64,000 bases of DNA from Zasmidium citrigriseum (taxonomy: Eukaryota > Ascomycota > Dothideomycetes > Mycosphaerellales > Mycosphaerellaceae), in contig NHNW01000016.1 in assembly GCA_002786025.1 (NCBI GenBank), forward strand, positions 620,001 through 684,000, in the 5' to 3' direction. The notes under the pieces were generated by a model. It was not told the DNA's origin. It did no database searches and saw nothing but the letters and a program-made list of their open reading frames with translations. A program made the translations under genes and the position numbers. Below are positions 55,040 through 64,000 of the stretch, one piece after another; position 1 is the first letter of the stretch, and every line of letters begins with the position of its first letter.

Positions 55040-55272
55040 TATAAGATAAAGTAGGTACTCGCGTAAAACTATATAGGTTTAAAATAGCTATCTATAGCTA
55101 TTTTTATACTTATTATATTAGCTAACTTTCGGCCGAGAAATACGGAAAACTCTTACTTTTAATAGTATTATCGCACAAAACACACGCTAAAAGTCCACTT
55201 TTCCGTAACCCATAATGCCCCATTATCACCCTTACTAGCGTGAGTCTGGCGCTGCAGATTACTCATCTAACA
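55040..55272. repeat. right LTR (233 bp)
   Basis: Starts TATAAGATAAAG (mutated from TGTGAG), ends CTAACA. Here the inner ~130 bp are mutated and the outer ~100 bp are clean, a mirror image of the left LTR. Confidence 0.95.
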
Positions 55273-55277
55273 CATGA
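55273..55277. repeat. target-site duplication, right copy (CATGA)
   Basis: Five bases after the right LTR, identical to 48465-48469. Confidence 0.95.
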
Positions 55278-56019
55278 ACTACCGCGCGGTTCGATCTCGG
55301 GGCAATCAATGTGGAGACAGCCGCTTACTGAACCAGAATGGTGTCGTTGGATTACGGTGATCTGGTGCTTCGGCAGCCCCTCCATCGTTCTACTATCCGT
55401 CTGGCTGCAGTCGGACGAGCCTCTTACTTGGTTGCCAAAGCCCGCGCTTATCTGCATTGGAGTTTCGCTGGTACTTCTATCCATTGTTCAGCTGACGAGC
55501 ACTGGCGAGCGAGCACCGGCACTTTACCGCATCATAGTTGCAGGAGTCGGGTTCATCGTCTCCATTGCCTGGATCTCAGTCATCGCCTCACAAGTCGTCG
55601 CTGCATTGAAAGCGCTGGCCATTATCTTAAACATATCGGACGCTATTATGGGCTTGACTGTGTTCGCCATCGCCAGCTCTCTGGGAGACTTTGTTGCAAA
55701 CACGACAATCGCCAAGATGGGGTTCCCGATCATGGGATTTGCGGCTTGCTTCGGTGGTCCAATGTTGAACATCATGCTCGGAATTGGTGTAAGTGGGATG
55801 TATGTGCTGTTACGGCAGCGAAGGGAGGTTGAGATTGATATGGGTCCCACGCTGGTCGTCAGCGGATTGGCATTGCTCTGTACGTTGCTAGGTCTGCTTG
55901 TTGTGGTGCCGTTGAATGGGTGGAGGATGGACCGGAAAGTCGGCTGGGCGTTGATCAGTGTCTGGTTGGTATCGACGGCGGTGAATCTGGCTGTGGAGAC
56001 AGTCGGCTTTGGCTCATGA
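55278..56019 (+). pseudogene. Na+/Ca2+ exchanger, C-terminal fragment
   Basis: Continues the 46653-48469 frame after one TSD copy: the codon split at GA|A joins TTC CAT GAA CTA CCG. It contains about six membrane helices and the alpha-2 repeat (GLTVFAIASSLGDFVANTTI then GFAACFGGPMLNIMLGIGVS). The usual GNS(L/V)GD box reads ASSLGD here, so ion coordination may be altered even in the uninterrupted gene. It has no start of its own in a sensible place. There are no frameshifts or RIP changes. It ends in TGA at 56017-56019. Confidence 0.92.
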
Positions 56020-56529
56020 TACAGATGATTCTTCCAAGTCTAGCTACACCGAACACGAGGAGCCTTCCCATTGAAGCACAGAGATTTCACTTAGGTAGTA
56101 GCATTCGTATCGCTGTGTTTTCCCCGAAGGTCCCTGACGTTTTATCTCCCTTAGATTCCGAAAAGCGACCCAAGTGATCCCAATACAACAGCAAGCGTTG
56201 CAATTGCATCGAAAGGTTGTCCGGCATCGAGTCTGTGGCGGATGCTCACGACCTTGGCAAGGCTGCAGCCGAGTCAAGCCGGACGGCGGAGAAGATTGAC
56301 CCTCAGCGTGCACATCGATCGCTCTCTGTATGGACTTAACCACAGTCCATCAGCTTCTGGCGACTATGGTTGATGAAGTCATTTGACAATGCTGCATCTG
56401 TCAGCAATCTGCACTGATCTATTACTATGTCGCTTGCTCGTTAAACAACTTTATCCCCTCCAGGAGCTGAGGGGCCGCTTCTCATATCGCTTCCCTCGCG
56501 GACCTCAAAAGTCCATAGATTGAGCACAT
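56020..56529. other. convergent intergenic region, no gene seen
   Basis: Only short ORFs between the exchanger fragment (+) and the oxidase gene (-). Confidence 0.4.
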
Positions 56530-58039
56530 TCAAAGGCTGGCTGCAGCTGCAGAGTGTACATAGACGTCGTCCCTGCGTCCACTTCCTCGACTTTCAGCAA
56601 GATCCCTCGCCTCGACCGATTCGAGGTTCAACGCCCGCAGGATACGCTCGCGAGTAGGCAGATAGCATCTTGGAAGTTTGACCTGAGCGGCAATCTTGAA
56701 AACTATCTCCTCACATGCACCCATATCATTAGCAGCCATCATCGCTACGGCCTTGCCACAAAGCCATGCGTTGCACATACCGTTCCCAGTATAGCCAGCT
56801 GCAACGAAGAGTCCTTCGTTCGGCTGACTACTGTTGGTAGTTGGTATCGGTCCCACCCATGGATGCTCATCCCGACTATATCCCATAATACCTGTCCACT
56901 CCGCAAAGGCGTTCAGCTTGGTATCCAAACCAAGAGCAGCGGCTGGACAGGCTCGTAGATACTCTGCAGTAAGGTAGTCAATGACCGAATCATCGATTGT
57001 GCCCATGCAGTGAGCGCCTGCATGTCTGCCACCGCCGAGCATCAGGTGGCCGCCGGCTTCGTTGGGTCGTTGAATAAGATAGTCGTCCAGGCCGTCGCCC
57101 AAAAACTCCAGAGACATCGTCAATCGATGCTTGCCGGACATATTCGCAGGAGGTATGAGAGCGCTCATCTGTCCACGACAAGGCACGATGAGCGGTTTGA
57201 ATGCGGGTACGAGATGTGATGTGTATGCGTTGGTGGCAAGAATGATCTTCTTGGCAGTGATGGTTCCTCCCGGGGTAATGACCTGCCATCGCTGACCGTC
57301 TGCATGGGGCAGGAACGATTCTGCGGGCGTCAGAGTCTGAAGATTGAAAGTGGTATCCTTCAGGAGCCTCTCAAGCAAAAAGGCAACGAACTTGTACGGC
57401 CAAAAGCGAGCCGCCATATCGGTCACTACGGCCGCTTTGGCTGTAGAGATGCGGAGTTCAGCGAGTCGTGCTCGATCTTTGATCAAACTGATGCGCTGAC
57501 GTTGACCAGGTGCGGTCCTTGCCAGGACTCTCAAAGCAGCTTCGGTTGCGCCAAGGTGATGCTGGGAGTAAATTGCCCGGCAACTAGGCTGCGCAGCAAA
57601 CTCGCAGGGAATTGAGAGACCCGAGAAAGGAGCTCGCATATCTTGCAGGTTCTGGAGCTCGAAGGCGCCTATGGACGGATCCTCAGGGTACTCGAACAGG
57701 ACAGGCTGACAGTGTCCACCATTCTTCGAATCTGCATTAGCTTCACAATGACTTTGCGAAAGGCATGTATGCAATTACCCGTCCTGTGGCGCCCCAGCAC
57801 GCCTCACGAGCCTCGAGCATGACGACGTCTAACGATCCTTGATGCTTGGAATTGCCACCGAGCAGATGCCATGCTGCACTGGTTCCAGTGATGCCGCTGC
57901 CAATGATAACGACGTCCGCTACGTTTGGTAGGCTTTGTGTTGAGCGGTGTCCAATCAGTCTCTCACAAGGCTCTGACAGCCAAAACGAAGACGTCGACGT
58001 AGATGGAGGGAGTCCGCTGTGGGTGCTGGACAATGACAT
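56530..58039 (-). CDS. FAD-dependent amino-acid/amine oxidase (DAO family)
   Basis: Exon 1 58039-57779, intron 57724-57778 (55 nt, GTAATT donor, GCTAATG branch, CGAAG acceptor, phase 0), exon 2 57723-56530, giving 484 aa. The FAD dinucleotide motif is VADVVIIGSGITGTSAAWHL, followed by EAREACWGATGRNGGHCQP, rejoined by splicing. The GATGRN-GGH block is typical of DAO-family oxidases near the isoalloxazine. Late motifs TGIMGYSRDEHPWVGPIP and VAAGYTGNGMCNAWLCGKAV close the FAD site. Relatives include gamma-glutamylputrescine and sarcosine-type oxidases. It likely oxidises an amine or amino acid with release of peroxide. It is divergent from the MFS gene 435 bp away. Confidence 0.92.
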
Positions 58040-58474
58040 GGTCGAAGGAATGTGAAGATTCGTCTTGTAGCTTCAAGGCTTCGACGTTCAGCCTACTATA
58101 ACACCCCTGAAAAGGAGCTGCCGAGCCCGACATCTGTGGGTCGAGTGTGCCATCGCAGGAACCGTTTTTTCGATGATCAATTCGCTAGGGTCGGCGTCTT
58201 GACATCTGCAGACTTTAGCCAGTATAGGATGCAGCAGAGGTCACACTAATGTATTGACTGACTTTGCGTATGCCCAATTGCGTTGGTCTTCCCGAACAGC
58301 CTTGCGAAATCGGGTAGCGGGTACGCGGCGTCCGCACCGACCGTGCAAGTGACGAAAATGACACCTGCCGCACATATACCAAAGGCCACATCCATAGCAG
58401 TACAAACTCGTTCTAAAAGCCCCATTCTCCTCATATTGAGCGAACGCTTGCTTGTCCAGTGTCATGCTAGAGAC
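58040..58474. promoter_or_regulatory. shared promoter of oxidase and MFS genes
   Basis: About 435 bp between divergent starts at 58039 and 58475. No other gene seen. Head-to-head arrangement suggests co-expression. Confidence 0.45.
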
Positions 58475-59949
58475 ATGGCCGCACTCACTTCCGCCGAGCG
58501 CCGCGCAATGCTCGCCGTGCTCTTTGCCATCTTCACGGATGCTATGCTGTACTCGGTGGTGATTCCTTTCCTTCCGATCCTGTTCTCCGAACATCTGCGA
58601 ATCTCGCCATCGCAAGGTCTGTCGTGGCTGTTCGCGCCATGTTCTGCACGCTGACTGATTTTCCAGTCCAGAAATGGACGTCTTATAGCCTCGGAGCATT
58701 CGGCGTGACGGAAATCATCTTCACATGTATGTTCGAGCATTGCGTTTTTGACGACTTGCTAATCGTCACCAGGGTTGACAGGCTACGTTGCATCGGCAGG
58801 CAAAATGCTTCGCCCGTTCTTGCTCGGAACGATCGTCATGCTCATTTCAACAATCTTACTGTTCATGGCCAGCACACCTGAGATTGTGGTTGTGGCGCGC
58901 TTGCTCCAGGGTGGCTCCACGGCCGCAGTGTGGGTGGCAGGTTTGGGATTCATGGTGGAGACGATCGGCGAGGATAAGATAGGGACGTGCATGGGCTATG
59001 TGGTTGTGGCAGAGGCATTTGGACAGCTGGTCGGACCCCTCGTCGGCGGAGCTGTTTATGAATGGGCAGGGCACTGGGCCGTGTTCGGGATCGTCGAAGG
59101 ATGTATTGCCATTGACATACTATTGCGGATTCTGATCACCGTCCAGAAGACTGGAGAGACGGCTGACGAGGAAGGTCAAGAAGCTTCCGAAACAGATGCA
59201 CTGCTGGGTACACAAGGAGCTGAGACTGTAGAACAAGTCGATGGGAAAAGTACTTTGCTGCAACTGCGCCGTCTATGGTGGCATTGGATCGGCAATGTGG
59301 TCAGCGTCATGGTCGCCATGATCGCTCGTTGTGCGCTTGAATCTGTGAGTTGAGAGTCAGGCCGAAGTCGAGATTATCTACTGACGCCACGCAGACGGTC
59401 CCTCTATTCCTGGGGAGAAGATTCTTATGGTCCGGCACAGCGACTGGAGCAATCATCTTTGGACTTCTTTTCCCCACGGTTGTGGCTCCAGTTGTAGGCA
59501 ATTACACAGCCAAGTACGGACCACGATGGTTCAGTTGCGTCGGGTTCATTGCCAATGGTGCCCTTCTGATCTGCCTGGGCTCTTTGACGGACAAAAAAGC
59601 CACTGTCCAAGTATTGTGGGCGATTATCATACCCCTCATCGGCGTTTCCTTTGCTGTGGGAGTCCATTCGCAGCAAGCCGACTTGTCCATGTCCATCAAA
59701 AAGGCTGAACGGCTTGGAGAGGGGGCACAGAAGGCTGGATGTGATCTAGATTGGAGGTCGAAGATGCTTCGGTCTGGTGTCATGCTGTCGGGTTTGAATA
59801 CCGCTTGGAGTACGGGCGAGTTCGTTGGCCCACTTCTCAGCAGTGCTCTGGACCACACATCTGGGAACTGGCAGATCTTGTGTACTGCCCTTGGAATTAC
59901 GCTTATCGTCACAGGTGTCTGTTGTGGGTTCACGTCTGGTAAACGATAG
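58475..59949 (+). CDS. MFS transporter (DHA1-like), four exons
   Basis: Exons 58475-58616, 58667-58726, 58773-59344 and 59395-59949, with introns of 50, 46 and 50 nt (CTGAC or CTAAT branches, phases 1, 1, 0), giving 442 aa. TM1 reads FAIFTDAMLYSVVIPFLPIL, typical of vesicular amine or multidrug-like DHA1 carriers. Motifs LTGYVASAGKMLRPFLLGTI (a variant of motif A), RLLQGGSTAAVWVAGLGFMV and GYVVVAEAFGQLVGPLVGG follow. The C-terminal half restarts with FLWSGTATGAIIFGLLFP. The sequence resembles fungal transporters of amines and small toxic molecules. The neighbour amine oxidase suggests a matching substrate. Confidence 0.9.
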
Positions 59950-60338
59950 CAAGGGGGGCAGAGGATGGCGTGCGGTTCAAATGGTGACGACTGTCGTGGA
60001 GAGATGATCTTTTCTGAATGGGCTGCCGCTGGAGATGGTGGCGACGGAGGATGGCTGGTCTGTAGGTGGGCTCTTGTTGGGACTGGGGAAGTGACTTGAT
60101 TCCGTGGCTTCGGCGGCGACACCAGCAAGTCGTTGCATGACCGAAAGTCTCATGTCCGTGGAAAGCGGGCCCCTTTGGCGAAGAGGGTGGGGCAGCTGGT
60201 GTTGGAGTCAAGGTTGCGGCAATCGAGGTCATTCTGTCCAGGCAGTCGCGGCACAACGTTATGGCCGCTGTCGTGCATCCATCGTAGCAAGAGAACCATC
60301 CTTGCCTACAGTCTCGATCCGAGTTCGCCAACTTTTCA
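59950..60338. other. convergent intergenic region
   Basis: Between the MFS gene (+) and the regulator gene (-). A minus-strand ORF (60385-59930) overlaps the regulator end in another frame and shows no motif. Confidence 0.35.
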
Positions 60339-61334
60339 TCAGCCGGCCTTTCTTGCTGCAACGTTCGACACTTTCTCCTCAGCATCAGGAAGATACATCC
60401 TCAAAGCGCCGATCCACTCAGAATCCATGACACTCCCGTTCTCGTGTTCCTCTTCCTCCAAGAAAGACGTCTCTCCCTCGCTCCCCATCTGGATTTCCAT
60501 GACAATATCGGCCATCAGCGATACCTTCCTCCATGACCGAGGGATCTTCAAACTATCTCTGCCGCCCTGAGCTTGAATCAGCCTCCGCATCGCCGGTCGA
60601 TGGACTCTCTGCGCCAGGAACCTGTCTCCAAACAAGCACTCATAAAACGTCAAGCACTCTACCGCCAAGATCAAAGCAGGGTCTTGCCTTCGCTGCTCAC
60701 TTTTCAAAGCATCCACAAGGTACGATATCGTGGCGCTCTGCAAGTAGAATAGCAATTCCGGAGAGGCCTTCTTGACGTTTGGCACGGCCGTGAGCAGTGC
60801 ACTGGTGTACAAAGCCGGCTCGGTGATGGATGATGACGAGAACCATTGTGATGAAGCTTGACATTCTTCGCGGGGATCCAGACCCAGCGCGGCTACGTGC
60901 TCCGGGATCATGGTGAGATGAATGTACGACTCCACGTGCCTGAGAGCACTGTCGCAGGGCAGCATAGAGGGTTGCTGGACTTGCTTGGGGATGCGAGGGG
61001 TGAGGTTTTCGATCAGGGTTCCGTATTGAGGAGGCGTTTTCGTGCGTGTCTGATCCTGGAGTCGAGGCTTCTTATTCCGTTTCGATACAGATGGCTCTGC
61101 TGCAGATGGCTTCGCATTTGATGAGGATGATCCATTTAAATTCGACAATGATGGTTGATCAGTCGGCGATTTTGCATTCGATGGCGATGGCTCAGCAGAT
61201 TTTGCATCCTCAGCAGCTTCCTGCTCAGCCGCTCTTCTCAGGCGATGCTGCCGCTTGGTCACATAGCTCCGTATGGCCTTGTTCTTCTTCCGTGATTGAA
61301 ATTCAGCTGGACTCTCGTAACTGATGAACTCCAT
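60339..61334 (-). CDS. fungal transcription factor-like protein (DUF3468 type, no zinc cluster)
   Basis: Single exon of 331 aa, ATG 61334. The start MEFISYESPAEFQSRKKNKA then IRSYVTKRQHRLRRAAEQEA is the N-terminal R/K-rich helix common to a fungal group that lacks a Zn2Cys6 domain and carries a DUF3468 (PF11951) regulatory region. A Ser/Pro/Asn-rich linker follows, then Cys-poor helices with HVESYIHLTMIPEHVAALGL and LFYLQSATISYLVDALKSEQ. The protein may bind DNA through the basic helix or act as a co-regulator. It is shorter than most members, and the acidic end (FLEEEEHENG) suggests it is complete. Confidence 0.65.
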   Translation of the reverse strand: MEFISYESPAEFQSRKKNKAIRSYVTKRQHRLRRAAEQEAAEDAKSAEPSPSNAKSPTDQPSLSNLNGSSSSNAKPSAAEPSVSKRNKKPRLQDQTRTKTPPQYGTLIENLTPRIPKQVQQPSMLPCDSALRHVESYIHLTMIPEHVAALGLDPREECQASSQWFSSSSITEPALYTSALLTAVPNVKKASPELLFYLQSATISYLVDALKSEQRRQDPALILAVECLTFYECLFGDRFLAQRVHRPAMRRLIQAQGGRDSLKIPRSWRKVSLMADIVMEIQMGSEGETSFLEEEEHENGSVMDSEWIGALRMYLPDAEEKVSNVAARKAG

Positions 61335-62534
61335 CTTTGACCTTCAACAGGGATTTGCTGCTGATGATGCGGGATGACGGCGAGTGATGTGAGGTCTGCG
61401 AGGGAGATGCAGGCATGATGTAGCGTGAAACATCCACACGGCCCCGCCGGTATGGATATTCGCCGAGAGGATTTGAGATGGGGAGATAGACTTTTGCCGG
61501 ACGGACGCCCTGCTCGGATCGAGTGACGTCCCGCTCGGCAAAAATGGCGTCACAGGAGTTGACTGCATGGGACAAATGTCATCGGATGTGACACGCAGTC
61601 TTTACGAAAACCTCCAACGAGGGCAGAGCGCACATTCCCAGGAAAAGAAAGAGAGTTTAAAAAAACCCCCCGTCTTGATTGCATGCTTTCCACCCCGTGG
61701 GAGACGGTGCACACCTGCATGAACATGTTTCGGCGCCGGCCATTCGAGAACGACCTCGGGTATGACGCCATCTGCCAGAGTTTCAGATTGATTCGAGGTC
61801 TTGCGTGGCTTATGATGAGTAATCTTGATGAAGTTCGCAAGACCAACGTTCGAGAATCGAGAAATCTAGTCGATGATGCCTAACAAGGCTGAGGGACATG
61901 GGTATGCATCCCAGCAGGCGATCATCTCAACAATCCCAGCGAACACAGCCTGACGCCTTGCAAAAGACATCAAACGAACAATGTTCGAGAACAAGAAAGA
62001 CTCTTGCTGGAATGACTTGCAAGCATTCAAAGAATCTCAATTAGGACGCTGCACTAACCATCTCCTCGGCTTCACCTTTTCAAGTGCCAGTTTCGCTCGG
62101 CACATGTTAAGTACGTCCTCCCACTAGCGTCCGCTATACGATGACGAGTCGCTCTTGACAGCGAAGGTGTCAAAAATGACCAGATGTCTAGACCATCGCA
62201 CCATTCGTTCCTGACCGCAAATGAAAGATGACTGCCACCTATTCCGCCTTGCGACTTCCTACTTCTCCAACCTCACCAAATTTGACGGCCTCGTTCTCGG
62301 CAAGCTTTGGTTCTGTCGCTCAAGTCCACTGCATTCACGAGGAGCAGTCATCACGAGCCGTCCACTTGCAGGCCCACTTGCCAATTTTCACCCATTGGCG
62401 GATGTGCAGCTTAATCTCGTACCCAAGATGTCTGTATCCTACGACGCCTGGCGGAGAGGAATCATATTTGGGTTACGAGAGTGGGTAGCACGATGAGAGA
62501 GAACTGGTCTGTTGTCCGCCAAACTCTTGCCATT
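61335..62534. other. divergent/convergent flank, no gene seen
   Basis: Contains the regulator 5' flank and sequence beyond the cyclase 3' end. Short ORFs on + (62221-62496) have no motif. Confidence 0.35.
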
Positions 62535-63625
62535 TCAGAAAAGCGCCATAATATTTGGCGGCGACGATACTGCTCTGGGATGATTCAATGGATATGACGT
62601 GATGAAGAACGTCCAGCGATTCAGCTTCTTGCACAACGCCGACAGCCGCTCCAGATCAAACATCTCCCCAATGGGCACACCCCATCCTGCGAGGCAGTAA
62701 TTGTGCATCGACCATTCCTTGTCCCGAGTTGGTCGAACCTCAAAGCTGACTCCATCGCCAGCGACTGCCACGATATGGATGTCCCAAACGAATCGAGCAA
62801 CGGCTTCGCTCTGCATCAGGCCAGTATGTTTGTGCTTGTGTGCTTGAGTCGACGCACGGTATGCCTTCTTCTCATCCAAGCCGATCGACTCCCAGGTCTT
62901 GGTAAAACCGCAGCGGAGGAAGAAGATATCGCCTGGTCTGAATACGATGTTGCATTCTTTGGCGATTCCGAGCACTTCTTCGAGGGTGATGGGATGACCA
63001 CTCATTCCGTTGACTTCCATGCCTTTCTTCTCGGCGTACGATACACAGTCGATGAGGAATCCTCTGGCTGCAATACCCTCCTGCGCCCAATGGCCAATAC
63101 CGATCCGATCGCTTGCCCCGTCGGTGATCTCACCAGAAGTCGTATTTCCGTACCACGCTCGAGTGCCATTGCCCATATCGGTGCTGGAATGGCGAAATCC
63201 GTCCCATTGCGAGCAAGCCTGTGGATTGAAGCGCCAAATGTCGTCCCAAGCGATACCTTCATAATTTGGTATTGGGACGATCTCGTGTTCAGTGCGGAAG
63301 CGATTGAAGCCTGAACTGACAAGTCAGCACAATATCTTCTAAGTTGGAAACAAATCCATTGCTCGCCTGGTGTTTCGAGTCTGGTCATCTCCCAGTTCAA
63401 ACAGACCTAGACGTTCCCTTTGTCAACGATCGGCATACTTCCTTCGAAGCTTTTTCGACATACCCTCTCACTAGTTCGAACTTCGGACTTCACGACTTGG
63501 GCCACATGCTCCGGAGTCAGATACCTCAGCATGCCAAGTCCTTCATCTCTGCTCCCTGGCTTTGCGGGCCAATATCGCTTCTTATTCTGAAGATCATCGA
63601 ACTTGGGCAAGTCGGCGAACGACAT
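62535..63625 (-). CDS. cyclase-family hydrolase (kynurenine formamidase-like, PF04199)
   Basis: Exons 63625-63464, 63406-63352 and 63310-62535, with introns of 57 nt (GTATGT donor, TTGAC branch) and 41 nt (GTTTCC donor, CTGAC branch), giving 330 aa. Exon 1 has LPKFDDLQNKKRYWPAKPGS and GMLRYLTPEHVAQVVKSEVR. The metal-binding His region is CSQWDGFRHSSTDMGNG. Later blocks GIGHWAQEGIAARGFLIDCV and ITLEEVLGIAKECNIVFRPG match the family. FLRCGFTKTWE and NYCLAGWGVPIGEMFDLERL close it. These enzymes hydrolyse cyclic or amide bonds with a divalent metal. The 41-nt intron and its weak donor are the least certain part, though phases agree. Confidence 0.8.
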
Positions 63626-64000
63626 AGTCTATCAGTTGAAACCAATAATTGCGATCTGCCCAGTACTCGGTGCTCTGACTTTGTATGAGAGCGAAGGTCT
63701 CTTGAGGTGAGGTCAGCTGCAGCCGGCTACTGACCAAGATTCACATGCCATCCACATAGCCGGCAACATAGCCGAGGGCTGAAACACTGACTGCACCTGC
63801 ACCATGCAAGATTCCACATCAACTGCGAGAAATCGACTGATATGGAGAGTGCTCAATGAGGAAGGAGATTTACCGCCACCCAGCTACAACGTCAAACGTC
63901 CGTCTCCCGCCAACGCCAGTCGACATTCATTGACCCGCCAGCATCGACATGATGAAGAAGTATTGGGGCCTTCGCGGCTCACGAGTTACCTGGGCAGCTC
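63626..64000. other. window end, no gene assigned
   Basis: 5' flank of the cyclase gene. No motif-bearing frame is seen up to the edge. Confidence 0.3.

Larger units (their letters stand above)
48470..55272 (-). mobile_element. Ty1/Copia-type LTR retrotransposon, RIP-degraded, inserted in the exchanger gene
   Basis: A 6,803-bp element bounded by 233-bp LTRs with TG...CA ends and a 5-bp CATGA duplication. The interior is very AT-rich, filled with stops, and almost free of CpA and TpG while CpG and TpA persist. This is the footprint of RIP. Orientation is minus. A purine-tract remnant (TAAGGGGGTG on the minus strand) abuts the left LTR. A tRNA-primer-like GTTATAAGCCTAG abuts the right one. Minus-strand reading near 51200-51170 gives FINNII, a G-to-A-mutated FVDDII reverse-transcriptase motif. 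LKSRYKVRDIG and ILRDAKK follow, as in Copia reverse transcriptase. No usable coding frame remains, so the copy is non-autonomous. Confidence 0.93.

Overview
The window is nuclear DNA from a filamentous ascomycete, most likely a Dothideomycete. The evidence is introns of about 41-67 nt with CTRAY-type branch sites, fungus-specific families (HET, UstYa/DUF3328, Zn2Cys6, FLC/TRP-like, fungal MADS Mcm1), and a retroelement mutated in the pattern of repeat-induced point mutation (RIP). Conserved housekeeping genes (about 4.9-16 kb, 37-42 kb) alternate with accessory blocks rich in oxidoreductases, transporters and broken genes.

Layout. 0-3.8 kb: a partial AAA+ ATPase with one in-frame TAG, apparently spliced in frame to a HET-domain exon. 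4.9-16 kb: FLC/TRP-like membrane protein, hotdog thioesterase, 2EXR/F-box-like protein, an orphan coiled-coil protein, a small mitochondrial COX-assembly-like protein and the MADS factor Mcm1. 17.5-25 kb: small membrane ORF, flavin reductase-like protein, probable GPI protein, an NmrA-like pseudogene and a secreted protein full of Lys-Arg sites. 25.8-37.4 kb: an oxidoreductase block (FMO, SDR, SnoaL-like, small conserved protein, FAD/NAD oxidoreductase, Zn2Cys6 regulator, FAD monooxygenase) with no PKS, NRPS or terpene backbone in view. 37.5-42.1 kb: glycosyltransferase and MFS transporter.

43.1-45 kb holds the main discovery candidate. A UstYa/DUF3328 oxidase with two HxxHC motifs is divergently transcribed from a secreted precursor made of nine DDVYH...GGII repeats separated by Lys-Lys sites. 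This is the arrangement of dikaritin-type fungal RiPPs (ustiloxin, phomopsin, asperipin). The core differs from those I know. A decayed medium-chain reductase lies just beyond it.

46.6-56 kb: a Na+/Ca2+ exchanger gene is cut by a 6,803-bp Ty1/Copia LTR element (233-bp LTRs, CATGA target duplication). The element is mutated through its whole interior, but the mutation stops about 100-135 bp inside each outer edge. Both halves of the host gene remain open and in phase. 56.5-64 kb: a second small accessory set (FAD amine/amino-acid oxidase, MFS transporter, DUF3468-type regulator, cyclase-family hydrolase).

All families were assigned by reading protein sequence by eye. No database search was run. 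Splice sites come from GT/AG, branch site and phase agreement.
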